A stretch of DNA of 64,000 bases from an uncultured Corynebacterium sp. (GTDB lineage Bacteria > Actinomycetota > Actinomycetes > Mycobacteriales > Mycobacteriaceae): assembly GCA_943914465.1 (NCBI GenBank), contig CALUCD010000010.1:8286-72285 (forward strand). Reading direction: 5' to 3'. This document shows positions 25,248-33,973 of this stretch, piece by piece; position 1 is the stretch's first letter; each line of letters opens with the position of its first letter. Both the position numbers and the translations under genes were made by a program. The notes under the pieces are model-generated. The model saw only the letters and a list, made by a program, of their open reading frames with translations, did no database searches and was not told the origin of the DNA.

Positions 25248-26855
25248 GTGAGCGTGAAAAAGACACTGGCAGCGTTTGCTGCCGGAGCCCTCACCCTCGG
25301 CCTGGCCGCGTGCGGTGGATCTGACACTGCAACGGAAGGTTCCGGCACTGCGGACACCGGTAACAGCGGTGGTACGAACTACATCACCGCCAAAGGCAGC
25401 GAACCGCAAAACCCGCTTTTGCCGGGGAACACCAATGAAACCGGCGGCGGCAACATCGTCGACCTCATCTACTCCGGCCTCGTGTACTACGACGCTGATG
25501 GTGAGGCGCACAACGATATGGCGGAGTCGATCGACCTGGAAGGTGACACCACCTACCGCGTGACGTTGCGCGATGACATTACTTGGTCTGACGGTTCACC
25601 GGTGACCTCAAAAGACTTTGTCGATGCGTGGAACACCGTCGTTAAAGAGTCTCTGCTCAGTGCGTACTTCTTCGAGCCGATTCTGGGCTTCGAGGAAGGT
25701 AAAGAGCTTGAGGGCCTGAAGATTGTTGATGATAAGACTTTCACCATTGAGCTGGCGCAGCCGGAGGCGGACTTTCCGACCCGCCTGGGCTACGCCGCTT
25801 ACTACCCAATGCACGAGTCTGCATTCGAGGACCTGGCAGCTTACGGTGAAAACCCGATCGGCAACGGCCCGTACAAACTCAAGGAGTGGAACCACAACCA
25901 GGATGCCACCCTCGTACCCAACGAGGAGTACGACGGAGACCGCACCCCGAAGAATGACGGTGTGACCTTCGTCTTCTACGCGCAAGATGACGCCGCATAC
26001 GCTGACCTGCTTGCCGGCAACCTGGATGTCACCGATTCGATCCCAGACTCTGCTTTTGCCACTTTTGAACAAGAGTTGGGTGGCCGGGCAGTCAACCAGC
26101 CAGCTGCAGTGTTCCAGGCCTTCACCATTCCAGAGCGCGACGAGCACTGGGGTGGGGAAGAGGGCAAGCTGCGCCGCGCAGCGGTGTCCCGCGCGATCGA
26201 CCGTGACGAGATTACGTCCACGATCTTTGATGGCACCCGCACTCCGGCGACGGACTTCACCTCTCCGGTTATCCCTGGCCATTCTGACAACCTCACCGGT
26301 GCAGAAGTGTTGCAGTACGACCCGGAAGAGGCGAAACGCCTGTGGGAGGAAGCTGATGCGATCAGCCCGTGGTCCGGTGAGCTGGCCATCTCCTACAACG
26401 CCGACGGTGGCCACCAAGCCTGGGTTGACGCGGTAGCAAACTCCATTAAGAACACGCTTGGCATTGACGTGGTGGGTAACGCCTACCCAGACTTCAAGTC
26501 CCTGCGTGATGACGTGACCAGCCGTGAGATCGAAGGCGCATTCCGCACCGGCTGGCAGGCAGACTACCCGTCGCTGGGCAACTTCCTTGGGCCGCTGTAC
26601 GGCACCGGAGCCGGTTCTAACGATGGTGACTACTCCAACCCCAAGTTCGACGAGGTTTTGAAGCAGGCCGCCAACGCCGAAGACGTTGACGCAGCAACCC
26701 CGCTGTACAACGAGGCGCAGGAGATTCTCCTCGAGGACCTCCCGACAATTCCACTGTGGTACGCCAACGTCTCGGCTGGCTACTCGGAGAAGGTCGATGA
26801 CGTGGTCTTCTCCTGGAAGAGCGTGCCGGTGTACTACAACATCACCAAGAAGTAA
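25248..26855 (+). CDS. peptide ABC transporter substrate-binding lipoprotein (family 5)
   Basis: A 535-residue lipoprotein. The signal peptide ends in the lipobox LAAC near residue 21, then a Gly/Ser/Thr-rich linker. The SBP_bac_5 domain follows with NPLLPGNTNETGGGN, TWSDGSPVTSKDFVDAWN and GTRTPATDFTSPVIPG. It captures oligopeptides at the outer face of the membrane and passes them to the permeases encoded next. GTG start with AAGGAG upstream. First gene of a four-gene operon. Confidence 0.94.
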   Translation: MSVKKTLAAFAAGALTLGLAACGGSDTATEGSGTADTGNSGGTNYITAKGSEPQNPLLPGNTNETGGGNIVDLIYSGLVYYDADGEAHNDMAESIDLEGDTTYRVTLRDDITWSDGSPVTSKDFVDAWNTVVKESLLSAYFFEPILGFEEGKELEGLKIVDDKTFTIELAQPEADFPTRLGYAAYYPMHESAFEDLAAYGENPIGNGPYKLKEWNHNQDATLVPNEEYDGDRTPKNDGVTFVFYAQDDAAYADLLAGNLDVTDSIPDSAFATFEQELGGRAVNQPAAVFQAFTIPERDEHWGGEEGKLRRAAVSRAIDRDEITSTIFDGTRTPATDFTSPVIPGHSDNLTGAEVLQYDPEEAKRLWEEADAISPWSGELAISYNADGGHQAWVDAVANSIKNTLGIDVVGNAYPDFKSLRDDVTSREIEGAFRTGWQADYPSLGNFLGPLYGTGAGSNDGDYSNPKFDEVLKQAANAEDVDAATPLYNEAQEILLEDLPTIPLWYANVSAGYSEKVDDVVFSWKSVPVYYNITKK

Positions 26856-26871
26856 CCCGCGCGCCGAGACC

Positions 26872-27798
26872 ATGTTGCGCTACATCGGGCGGCGACTGTT
26901 ACAGATGATCCCCGTCTTCTTCGGGGCGACGCTGCTGCTGTATTCCCTTGTGTTTCTCATGCCGGGGGATCCAGTGGAGGCACTCGGCGGTGACCGTGGT
27001 TTAAGCGAGGCAGCTCGCGCCCGTATCACTGCTGAGTACAACCTGGACAAACCGTTCATTGTCCAGTATTTGCTTTATATCAAGGGCATTTTTTCTCTTG
27101 ACTTTGGCAAGACTTTTTCCGGTCAGCCGGTGAGCGCGGTGATGGCGAACGCCTTCCCCGTGACCATCAAGTTGGCGCTGATGGCGCTTGTCTTCGAGGC
27201 GGTTTTCGGCATTATTTTCGGGGTGATTGCCGGCGTTCGCCGCGGAGGAGTGTTTGATTCCACGGTGTTGGTGGTGTCGTTGTTCGTTATCGCGGTGCCG
27301 AGCTTTGTCATCGGCTTTGTACTGCAGTACGTGGTTGGCGTGCGCTGGGGGTTGCTGCCGGTCACAGTGGGACGCAATGAGACGTTTGAGGCGTTGTTGA
27401 TGCCTGCGATTGTGCTAGGTGCGCTTTCGTTCGCTTACGTGGTTCGTCTGACCCGTCAGTCGGTGAGTGAGAATCTTCGCGCGGATTACGTCCGCACCGC
27501 GCGAGCCAAAGGATTAAGCAGCGGCCAGGTCATGCGCCGCCACGTGCTGCGCAACTCAATGATCCCGGTGGTGACGTTCCTCGGTGCAGATCTTGGCGCC
27601 CTGATGGCGGGTGCGATCATCACCGAGGGCATCTTCGGTATCAACGGCGTGGGCGGAACGATCTATCAGGCCATTATCAAAGGTGAGCCCGCCACAGTTG
27701 TCTCATTCACGACGGTGCTGGTGATTGTGTACATCATTGCCAACCTCATCGTTGATCTCCTTTACGCTGTCTTAGATCCAAGGATTCGCTATGCCTGA
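26872..27798 (+). CDS. peptide ABC transporter permease, DppB/OppB type
   Basis: A 308-residue inner-membrane permease with six helices. MLRYIGRRLLQMIPVFFGAT is the classical N-terminus, FLMPGDPVEALGG follows, and the EAA loop region reads YVRTARAKGLSSGQVMRRH. The ATG at 26872 lies 16 bases after the binding-protein gene; the longer frame upstream is an artefact. It overlaps the next permease gene by eight bases. Confidence 0.95.
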   Translation: MLRYIGRRLLQMIPVFFGATLLLYSLVFLMPGDPVEALGGDRGLSEAARARITAEYNLDKPFIVQYLLYIKGIFSLDFGKTFSGQPVSAVMANAFPVTIKLALMALVFEAVFGIIFGVIAGVRRGGVFDSTVLVVSLFVIAVPSFVIGFVLQYVVGVRWGLLPVTVGRNETFEALLMPAIVLGALSFAYVVRLTRQSVSENLRADYVRTARAKGLSSGQVMRRHVLRNSMIPVVTFLGADLGALMAGAIITEGIFGINGVGGTIYQAIIKGEPATVVSFTTVLVIVYIIANLIVDLLYAVLDPRIRYA

Positions 27799-28789
27799 TC
27801 CGACATCCGGTTCCGTACCGTCTACGGGGGCCGACAATCTTGTAGACGCCCGCGTGCTGCGCGGCCAGGAGTATTTCATTGCCGATACGGACGAGACGGG
27901 TCTTGGAGCCGTCGACGCTGTTGCCGATGGAGCCGTTCCAAGCAGCCAGTGGGGCGAGGCGTGGAAATACCTGCGTCGTCGCCCCCTGTTTTGGTTTGCC
28001 ACCACGTTGATTTTGCTGGCGCTGGCACTCGCGCTTGTGCCGCAGCTGTTCACCTCCACTGATCCGACTGAGTGCGTGCTGTCGCGTTCGCTCGGAGCCC
28101 CTGAAGCCGGCCACCCGTTTGGCTTTGACCGGCAAGGCTGCGATATCTACGCGCGCACTATCTACGGCGCGCGTGCGTCAGTGACCGTGGGGGTATTAAC
28201 AACCATCATGGTCACGCTGTTTGGCACCGTGGTTGGGGCCATCGCCGGTTACTTTGGCGGCATCTGGGACACGCTGCTGTCGCGGTTGACCGACATTTTC
28301 TTCGCCGTTCCACTCGTGTTGGCAGCGATTGTGGTGATGTCTATGTTCAAAAACCAGCGCTCCATTTGGATGGTGGTGTTTGCCCTCGCCCTGTTCGGCT
28401 GGACGCAGATTGCCCGCATCACCCGAGGTGCTGTGATGAGCGTGAAAAATGATGAGTATGTCACTGCCGCTCGCGCGCTGGGCGCATCCGATCTGCGCAT
28501 CATCACCTCCCACATCCTGCCGAACTCTGCAGCGCCGATCATTGTTTACGCCACGGTCGCGCTTGGCACGTTCATCGTTGCCGAGGCGACCCTGTCATTT
28601 CTCGGCATCGGTCTGCCCTCAACAGTGGTTTCGTGGGGTGGGGATATTTCCAGAGCGCAGGCGTCGTTACGCACCCAGCCCATGGTGTTGTTCTATCCAG
28701 CGATTGCGCTCGCGCTGACCGTGTTGAGCTTCATCATGATGGGCGATGTCGTGCGCGATGCGCTCGACCCGAAGGCGAGGAAACGATGA
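27791..28789 (+). CDS. peptide ABC transporter permease, DppC/OppC type
   Basis: A 332-residue permease. An unusually long N-terminal extension of about 65 residues (with NLVDARVLRGQEYFIADTD) precedes helix 1 (PLFWFATTLILLALALAL). The ABC signature is YVTAARALGASDLRIITSH. It forms a heterodimer with the DppB-type permease. ATGA overlap with the ATPase gene downstream indicates coupled translation. Confidence 0.94.
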   Translation: MPDPTSGSVPSTGADNLVDARVLRGQEYFIADTDETGLGAVDAVADGAVPSSQWGEAWKYLRRRPLFWFATTLILLALALALVPQLFTSTDPTECVLSRSLGAPEAGHPFGFDRQGCDIYARTIYGARASVTVGVLTTIMVTLFGTVVGAIAGYFGGIWDTLLSRLTDIFFAVPLVLAAIVVMSMFKNQRSIWMVVFALALFGWTQIARITRGAVMSVKNDEYVTAARALGASDLRIITSHILPNSAAPIIVYATVALGTFIVAEATLSFLGIGLPSTVVSWGGDISRAQASLRTQPMVLFYPAIALALTVLSFIMMGDVVRDALDPKARKR

Positions 28790-30501
28790 GTGACCACCAA
28801 CCGGTGAGCGCAGCAGGGCCAGCACCGCTGCTCGATATCGAGAATCTGCATATCACCTTCGAGTCAACTACCGGGGTAGTGGAGGCGGTTCGCGGTTTTG
28901 ATTTGACGCTTTACCCGGGCCAGTCAGTCGCCATCGTCGGTGAATCAGGCTCGGGCAAGTCCACGGCCGCCATGTCGATCTTGGGGCTTTTGCCTTCGAA
29001 CGGTAGGGTCACCGGGGGCACGATCACGTTTGACGGGCAAGACCTCACTGCGCTCGATGAAAAAGGTTGGCAAGCGGTTCGCGGATCCCAAATCGGACTG
29101 GTGCCGCAGGACCCGATGAGCAACTTGAACCCAGTCTGGCGCATCGGCACGCAAATCGAAGAGTCGTTGCGGGCCAATCATGTCGTCGACGGTTCAAAGC
29201 GGCACGAGCGGGTCGTTGAGCTACTTGAAGAAGCCGGTTTGCCTGATGCGCAGCGGCGTGCGCAGCAGTACCCGCACGAGTTTTCTGGGGGCATGCGCCA
29301 GCGTGCGCTGATCGCGATCGGTCTGGCTGCGCGACCAAAGCTGCTCATTGCAGATGAGCCGACATCCGCGCTGGATGTGACCGTGCAGAAGAAAATCCTC
29401 GACCACCTGAAGCACCTGACCTCAGAGCTTGGTACTGCGCTGCTGTTTATCACCCACGACCTCGGGCTTGCTGCGGAGCGGGCAGACTTCGTTGTTGTCA
29501 TGCACCGGGGACGAATTGTGGAAAAAGGACCGAGCCTGAAAATCCTGCGTCAGCCCGGCCACCCGTACACGCAGCGATTGGTTAAGGCTGCGCCCTCGCT
29601 GGCATCTGCTCGAATCCAGTCGGCAAAAGCCGCCGGCCTCGAAACCTCGGAGGACGTCACCGCTGGACGCAGCGAAGGCGAAGCCGTGGTGCGCGTCGAA
29701 CACCTGGTGAAGGAATTCGACGTTCGCGGACAGCGCGGTGAACACAACACGCTGCGCGCCGTCGACGATGTGAGCTTTTCGCTCCAGCGTGGACAGACAT
29801 TGGCACTTGTGGGTGAGTCTGGCTCAGGCAAGTCCACCGTGGCGAACATGATGCTCAACCTGCTCGAACCAACAAGTGGCCGGGTGGTCTTTGAGGGCAA
29901 AGACACCGCGAAACTCAGCCGCAAGGAGCTCTTCGGCCTGCGCCGCAAGATGCAAGTCGTGTTCCAAAACCCCTACGGCTCTTTGGACCCGATGTACTCC
30001 GTGTATCGCTGCGTTGAGGAGCCACTTGCGCTGCATAAGGTGGGAGACCGTGCGCAGCGGGAGGCACGGGTTGCGCAATTGCTTGAGTTGGTCCAGCTTC
30101 CGCGCTCGGCTATGCGCCGGTACCCGAATGAGCTGTCGGGCGGTCAGCGTCAACGCGTTGCCATCGCCCGTGCGCTTGCGCTTAACCCCGAGGTGGTGGT
30201 GCTGGACGAGGCGGTGTCAGCACTCGATGTGTTGGTGCAGCACCAGATCATTCACCTGCTCGCTCAGCTACAAGCAGAGCTCGACCTGTCCTACTTATTC
30301 ATCACACATGACCTTGCGGTGGTGCGCCAGACTGCAGATCACATCGTGGTGATGCGCCAAGGCCAGGCGGTGGAGCAGGGGCCAGCGGACGAGATTTTTT
30401 CCAATCCGCGGGATGCCTACACCAGAAATCTCATTGATTCGGTGCCCGGGCTCAACATTGAGTTGGGGACGGGGGAAGACCTCGGTATCGAGGTGCACTA
30501 G
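28786..30501 (+). CDS. peptide ABC transporter double ATPase (DppD-DppF fusion)
   Basis: A 571-residue chain with two ATPase domains in tandem. Domain 1: Walker A GESGSGKST, signature FSGGMRQRA, Walker B LLIADEPTSALD. Domain 2 (from about residue 300): GESGSGKST, LSGGQRQRV, VVVLDEAVSALDV (Ala-Val in place of Pro-Thr). The ATG at 28786 overlaps the permease stop; the frame is open further upstream. It powers peptide import by the preceding permeases. The operon ends in a tail-to-tail arrangement with the DUF402 gene. Confidence 0.94.
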   Translation: MSDHQPVSAAGPAPLLDIENLHITFESTTGVVEAVRGFDLTLYPGQSVAIVGESGSGKSTAAMSILGLLPSNGRVTGGTITFDGQDLTALDEKGWQAVRGSQIGLVPQDPMSNLNPVWRIGTQIEESLRANHVVDGSKRHERVVELLEEAGLPDAQRRAQQYPHEFSGGMRQRALIAIGLAARPKLLIADEPTSALDVTVQKKILDHLKHLTSELGTALLFITHDLGLAAERADFVVVMHRGRIVEKGPSLKILRQPGHPYTQRLVKAAPSLASARIQSAKAAGLETSEDVTAGRSEGEAVVRVEHLVKEFDVRGQRGEHNTLRAVDDVSFSLQRGQTLALVGESGSGKSTVANMMLNLLEPTSGRVVFEGKDTAKLSRKELFGLRRKMQVVFQNPYGSLDPMYSVYRCVEEPLALHKVGDRAQREARVAQLLELVQLPRSAMRRYPNELSGGQRQRVAIARALALNPEVVVLDEAVSALDVLVQHQIIHLLAQLQAELDLSYLFITHDLAVVRQTADHIVVMRQGQAVEQGPADEIFSNPRDAYTRNLIDSVPGLNIELGTGEDLGIEVH

Positions 30502-30535
30502 GTTCGGCATCGGGGTCTTTCCTCGCTGCAGAGCA

Positions 30536-31072
30536 CTAGGCGCGAGGTGCGAGCGTGACCTTGTCGGACCAGGTCAGTTCTATCTCCAGTGTGCGCAACC
30601 ATGCCATTGCATCATCTCCATTGCGGGTGATGCCTTCGACGGCGCGCAGTGTCGCTTCGATCGTGTCTTCGGCCTCTTCCGGTGTGATGAAGCCGGCAGC
30701 TGCAGCGACGGCCAGTTCATCGATGTCTACCACCTCAACCGGGCTGCCGGTGCGACAGATGAGGTCAATGTAGAGATCCCGGGTAGTCCACACCCCGCCG
30801 GCAACAGCGATATCTGCGACATCGAGGTAGTAGTCCTGGGGTGAGGCAATCCCCTCGCGGAAGTGGAAGATGTTGGCGCGCAACCGCAGGTCTGGCAACA
30901 GCCAGCTCTCGAGGTAGCCAAATTTCGGGTGGTCGGCCCCGCGGGCCATGTAGAGGCCAAATTGCGTCACTGTGAAGGTATCCACAGGCCGGAGGAATCC
31001 CTTTGGATCGGTGTTGGTGTTTGCGGTGGTGTCGAATTCTTCCTGTTTGACCGGGTGGAGATCGACGCTCAT
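30536..31072 (-). CDS. DUF402 domain protein
   Basis: A 178-residue soluble protein of the DUF402 (FomD-like) family, seen in YLESWLLPDLRLRANIFHFR, the DYYLDVADI segment and TTRDLYIDLICRTG, which carry the conserved acidic residues of this nucleotide-phosphate hydrolase fold. Some members are nucleoside di- or triphosphatases; the substrate here is unknown. ATG start, followed on the same strand by nothing for 30 bases before the dpp operon end. Confidence 0.82.
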   Translation of the reverse strand: MSVDLHPVKQEEFDTTANTNTDPKGFLRPVDTFTVTQFGLYMARGADHPKFGYLESWLLPDLRLRANIFHFREGIASPQDYYLDVADIAVAGGVWTTRDLYIDLICRTGSPVEVVDIDELAVAAAAGFITPEEAEDTIEATLRAVEGITRNGDDAMAWLRTLEIELTWSDKVTLAPRA

Positions 31073-31076
31073 GCGG

Positions 31077-31817
31077 TTACCTCACAGAAAAGCTCGCTGC
31101 GGTGGGAGCGAACTTGCACGTGTTCTCTGTGGTGCGGACACTGCCATCAACGACGGCGATGACACGGCCGGAACCAGTGTCCGCGGTGGCGGAGAGCGTT
31201 GTTGGGCCTTGCGGGTTGATCTGGTTGTTCGCTAGCGGTGTGACACCGGTGTGCGCCGTGTCGAGGTTGACCCAGTAGACGTGCATCAGGCCTTGGTCAT
31301 CAGCCGCTGCCGGGGTGCCGAGTGCGGTGAACACAAACGTTGCCTGGCCCGGTCCTGCACCAGGTGCTGGGGTTTCGGTGGGCCCTGGGACTGCAAGCGC
31401 CGAGGCGGTGGAGTGGAGCCCGTCGCCGATGCAGTTACTTGAGACGGTCGGCCAATAGAACTGTGTGAATGTGGGTGCGTCTTCGGGCAGGGGAGGGCCG
31501 CCGCCTTCACCGGTGCCGGCGAAAAACCCGACGGCGGTGCGAAGTGCGTTGGCAACGTCGGCGGGGACGAATGCTTGCGACGCGAAGGCGTCGATTTGCT
31601 CAATGGTGTGGGCGGTTGGGCGCCCGAGTTCGTCGACGTAGCGCGATGACAGTGCATGGTCGTCCGGTGGGGCTGGCCGGGTTGATTGTGCGGATGCGGC
31701 AGGGATAGGGCTGAGCGTGCTGATCGGGCTGAAGGCGCTCGTCAGCCCTGCAAGCGCGACCGCGGTGGCAACTGCTGCGCTGCGCAAGGCGTGCGTGAGT
31801 GGGTGGGAAAGGCGCAC
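31077..31817 (-). CDS. secreted protein of unknown function
   Basis: About 246 residues from the GTG at 31817, which has AGAGGA five to six bases upstream; the frame also opens 22 codons earlier from a TTG. A long signal peptide ends near PIPAASAQS (about residue 45). The mature part begins with an alpha segment (HTIEQIDAFASQAFVPADVANAL) and a Pro/Gly-rich middle, then a beta-rich C-terminal half with two cysteines (SSNCIGDG and ENTCKFAP) that could form a disulfide. I do not recognise the family. It lies four bases upstream of the DUF402 gene's start on the same strand order, so the secreted gene is transcribed first and DUF402 follows. Confidence 0.7.
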   Translation of the reverse strand: MRLSHPLTHALRSAAVATAVALAGLTSAFSPISTLSPIPAASAQSTRPAPPDDHALSSRYVDELGRPTAHTIEQIDAFASQAFVPADVANALRTAVGFFAGTGEGGGPPLPEDAPTFTQFYWPTVSSNCIGDGLHSTASALAVPGPTETPAPGAGPGQATFVFTALGTPAAADDQGLMHVYWVNLDTAHTGVTPLANNQINPQGPTTLSATADTGSGRVIAVVDGSVRTTENTCKFAPTAASFSVR

Positions 31818-31888
31818 AGGGATCCTCTTTGATCTACAGATGGGCGGAAGTGAGTAGGACTTGAGTACCAGACTCAGTATCAACTGTC

Positions 31889-31916
31889 ACAATAGTCACT
31901 TTTGTATCATGGTCAA
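31889..31916 (-). promoter_or_regulatory. sigma-A-like promoter of the secreted protein gene
   Basis: On the minus strand TTGACC (31916-31911) and TATTGT (31894-31889) are 16 bases apart and about 70 bases before the GTG start. A direct repeat GTCAC-N4-GTCAC overlaps the -10 on the plus strand. Confidence 0.5.
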
Positions 31917-32050
31917 GTGTGGTGGCAGGAAACGTCGAAAAGCAAGCCACAAGCAATCTGCACAACGCGCCAGAACGGAAAGTGCATCCGGGGAAACGCA
32001 AGGGTAGTGTTTAACCGTCTCATCCGCCTACTGCAAAGGAGCGGTGTGTT

Positions 32051-33967
32051 ATGTCGCATCCTGAATTCCGAAACGTCGCCATTGTCGCCCACGTTGACCA
32101 TGGAAAGACCACCTTGGTCAACGCCATGCTGGAGCAATCCGGCGTCTTCGGCGACCATGGTGAACACGGTGATCGTGTGATGGACTCAGGTGAGTTGGAA
32201 TCAGAGCGCGGTATCACCATCCTGGCAAAAAACACCGCTGTGCGCCGAGCCGGTCGAGGCAAAGATGGCCGCGATCTGGTCATCAACGTGATTGACACGC
32301 CGGGCCACGCCGACTTCGGCGGTGAGGTCGAGCGGGGGCTATCCATGGTTGACGGGGTTGTGCTGCTCATTGATGCATCGGAGGGCCCGCTTCCACAGAC
32401 TCGTTTTGTGCTGGGCAAAGCGCTTGAGGCAAAAAAGCCGGTCATCATCTGCGTCAATAAGACCGACCGGCCTGATGCGCGCATCGATGAGGTGGTCGAA
32501 GAGGCGCAAGACCTGCTGCTCGAGCTTGGTGCGGGTCTTGAAGATCCGGAGGCTGCGGAAGCTGCGGAGAACCTCCTTGAATTGCCGGTGCTCTACACGT
32601 CCGGGCGGGCAGGACGGGCCTCACTCACCAACCCTGGGAACGGCCAACTGCCGGATAATGACGATCTGCAACCGTTGTTCGACGTCATCTACGACGTGTT
32701 GCCGGAACCGTCTGCAGACGTGGACGCACCGTTCCAGGCGCAGGTCACCAACCTGGACTCGTCGTCATTTTTGGGCCGCATTGCACTTGTGCGCGTCTAT
32801 CGCGGCACGGTGAAAAAAGGCCAGACAGTTGCCTGGGTGCATTACGACGCGGACGGCAACCAACACGTCAAAAACGTCAAGATTGCTGAACTTCTTGTAA
32901 CCGAGGGGCTGGAGCGTGTCCCCGCGACTGGCGAGGTTGTTGCCGGCGATATTGCTGCTGTTTCAGGTATTGACGAGATCATGATTGGCGATACGCTCAC
33001 CGACCCAGAGCAGCTGGACCCGCTACCACGCATCAAGATCGATGATCCGGCGATCTCGATGACGATTGGGGTGAACACCTCGCCGATGGCAGGGCGAAAC
33101 GGCGGTGACAAGCTGACCGCTCGCATGGTCAAGGCACGCCTCGACCAAGAGCTCATCGGCAATGTTTCAATCAAAGTCGTGCCCACTGAACGCCCTGATG
33201 CGTGGGAGGTACAGGGCCGCGGCGAGATGGCGCTGACTGTCTTGATTGAAACGATGCGCCGTGAGGGATTCGAGTTGACCGTGGGCAAACCGCAGGTGGT
33301 GACAAAGGAGGTCGACGGCAAAACGTTCGAACCGTACGATCACATGGTCATCGATGTGCCGGCAGAGCACCAAGGGGCAGTCACCCAGCTCATGGCCAAC
33401 CGTAAAGGGCAGATGACTTCAATGGCCAACACCGGCTCAGGAGACTGGGTGCGCATGGAGTTTGACGTGCCTTCGCGCGGGCTGATCGGCTTTCGCACCA
33501 CGTTTTTGACTGAGACTCGCGGTGCGGGGATTGCAAACTCATATTCCATTGAGCACCGCCCATGGGCGGGCGAGATCAAAGGCCGACCTACTGGGTCGCT
33601 CGTTGCGGATCGTACTGGGCAAGTCACTGCCTACGCCTTGCAGCAGCTCGCTGACCGGGGCGACTTCTTCGTTGAGCCGGGTGCAGAAACCTACGAGGGC
33701 ATGGTTGTGGGCGCGAACTCTCGCGATGAAGATATGGATATCAACATCACGAAGGAAAAGAAGCTCACTAACATGCGCTCCGCCACCGCAGACGCCACTG
33801 TGACGTTGCAGAAAGCTCGTACGCTCTCGCTTGATGAGGCAATCGAGTTCTGCGATGACGATGAATGCGTCGAGGTAGCCCCTGAGGCGATGCGGGTGCG
33901 CAAAATCATCCTCGATGCCACTGAGCGCGGCCGCGCCCGCTCGCGCGCTAAGCAGCTGAATAGGTAG
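32051..33967 (+). CDS. typA: TypA/BipA ribosome-associated GTPase
   Basis: A 638-residue translational GTPase. G1 is AHVDHGKTT, G2 is the GITI region, G3 DTPGHADFGGEVER, G4 NKTDRPDAR. EF-G-like domains III and V follow, and the C-terminal BipA-specific domain ends RARSRAKQLNR. It binds the 70S ribosome and helps 50S assembly and growth under stress. ATG preceded by AAAGGAG. It starts the typA-lpqW-mshB run also present in mycobacteria. Confidence 0.97.
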   Translation: MSHPEFRNVAIVAHVDHGKTTLVNAMLEQSGVFGDHGEHGDRVMDSGELESERGITILAKNTAVRRAGRGKDGRDLVINVIDTPGHADFGGEVERGLSMVDGVVLLIDASEGPLPQTRFVLGKALEAKKPVIICVNKTDRPDARIDEVVEEAQDLLLELGAGLEDPEAAEAAENLLELPVLYTSGRAGRASLTNPGNGQLPDNDDLQPLFDVIYDVLPEPSADVDAPFQAQVTNLDSSSFLGRIALVRVYRGTVKKGQTVAWVHYDADGNQHVKNVKIAELLVTEGLERVPATGEVVAGDIAAVSGIDEIMIGDTLTDPEQLDPLPRIKIDDPAISMTIGVNTSPMAGRNGGDKLTARMVKARLDQELIGNVSIKVVPTERPDAWEVQGRGEMALTVLIETMRREGFELTVGKPQVVTKEVDGKTFEPYDHMVIDVPAEHQGAVTQLMANRKGQMTSMANTGSGDWVRMEFDVPSRGLIGFRTTFLTETRGAGIANSYSIEHRPWAGEIKGRPTGSLVADRTGQVTAYALQQLADRGDFFVEPGAETYEGMVVGANSRDEDMDINITKEKKLTNMRSATADATVTLQKARTLSLDEAIEFCDDDECVEVAPEAMRVRKIILDATERGRARSRAKQLNR

Positions 33968-33973
33968 GCCGCG

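Noticed and set aside
25608..26873. 421-residue minus-strand open frame opposite the peptide-binding lipoprotein
   Set aside because: Antisense to an SBP_bac_5 gene with an intact lipobox; no ribosome site or motif.
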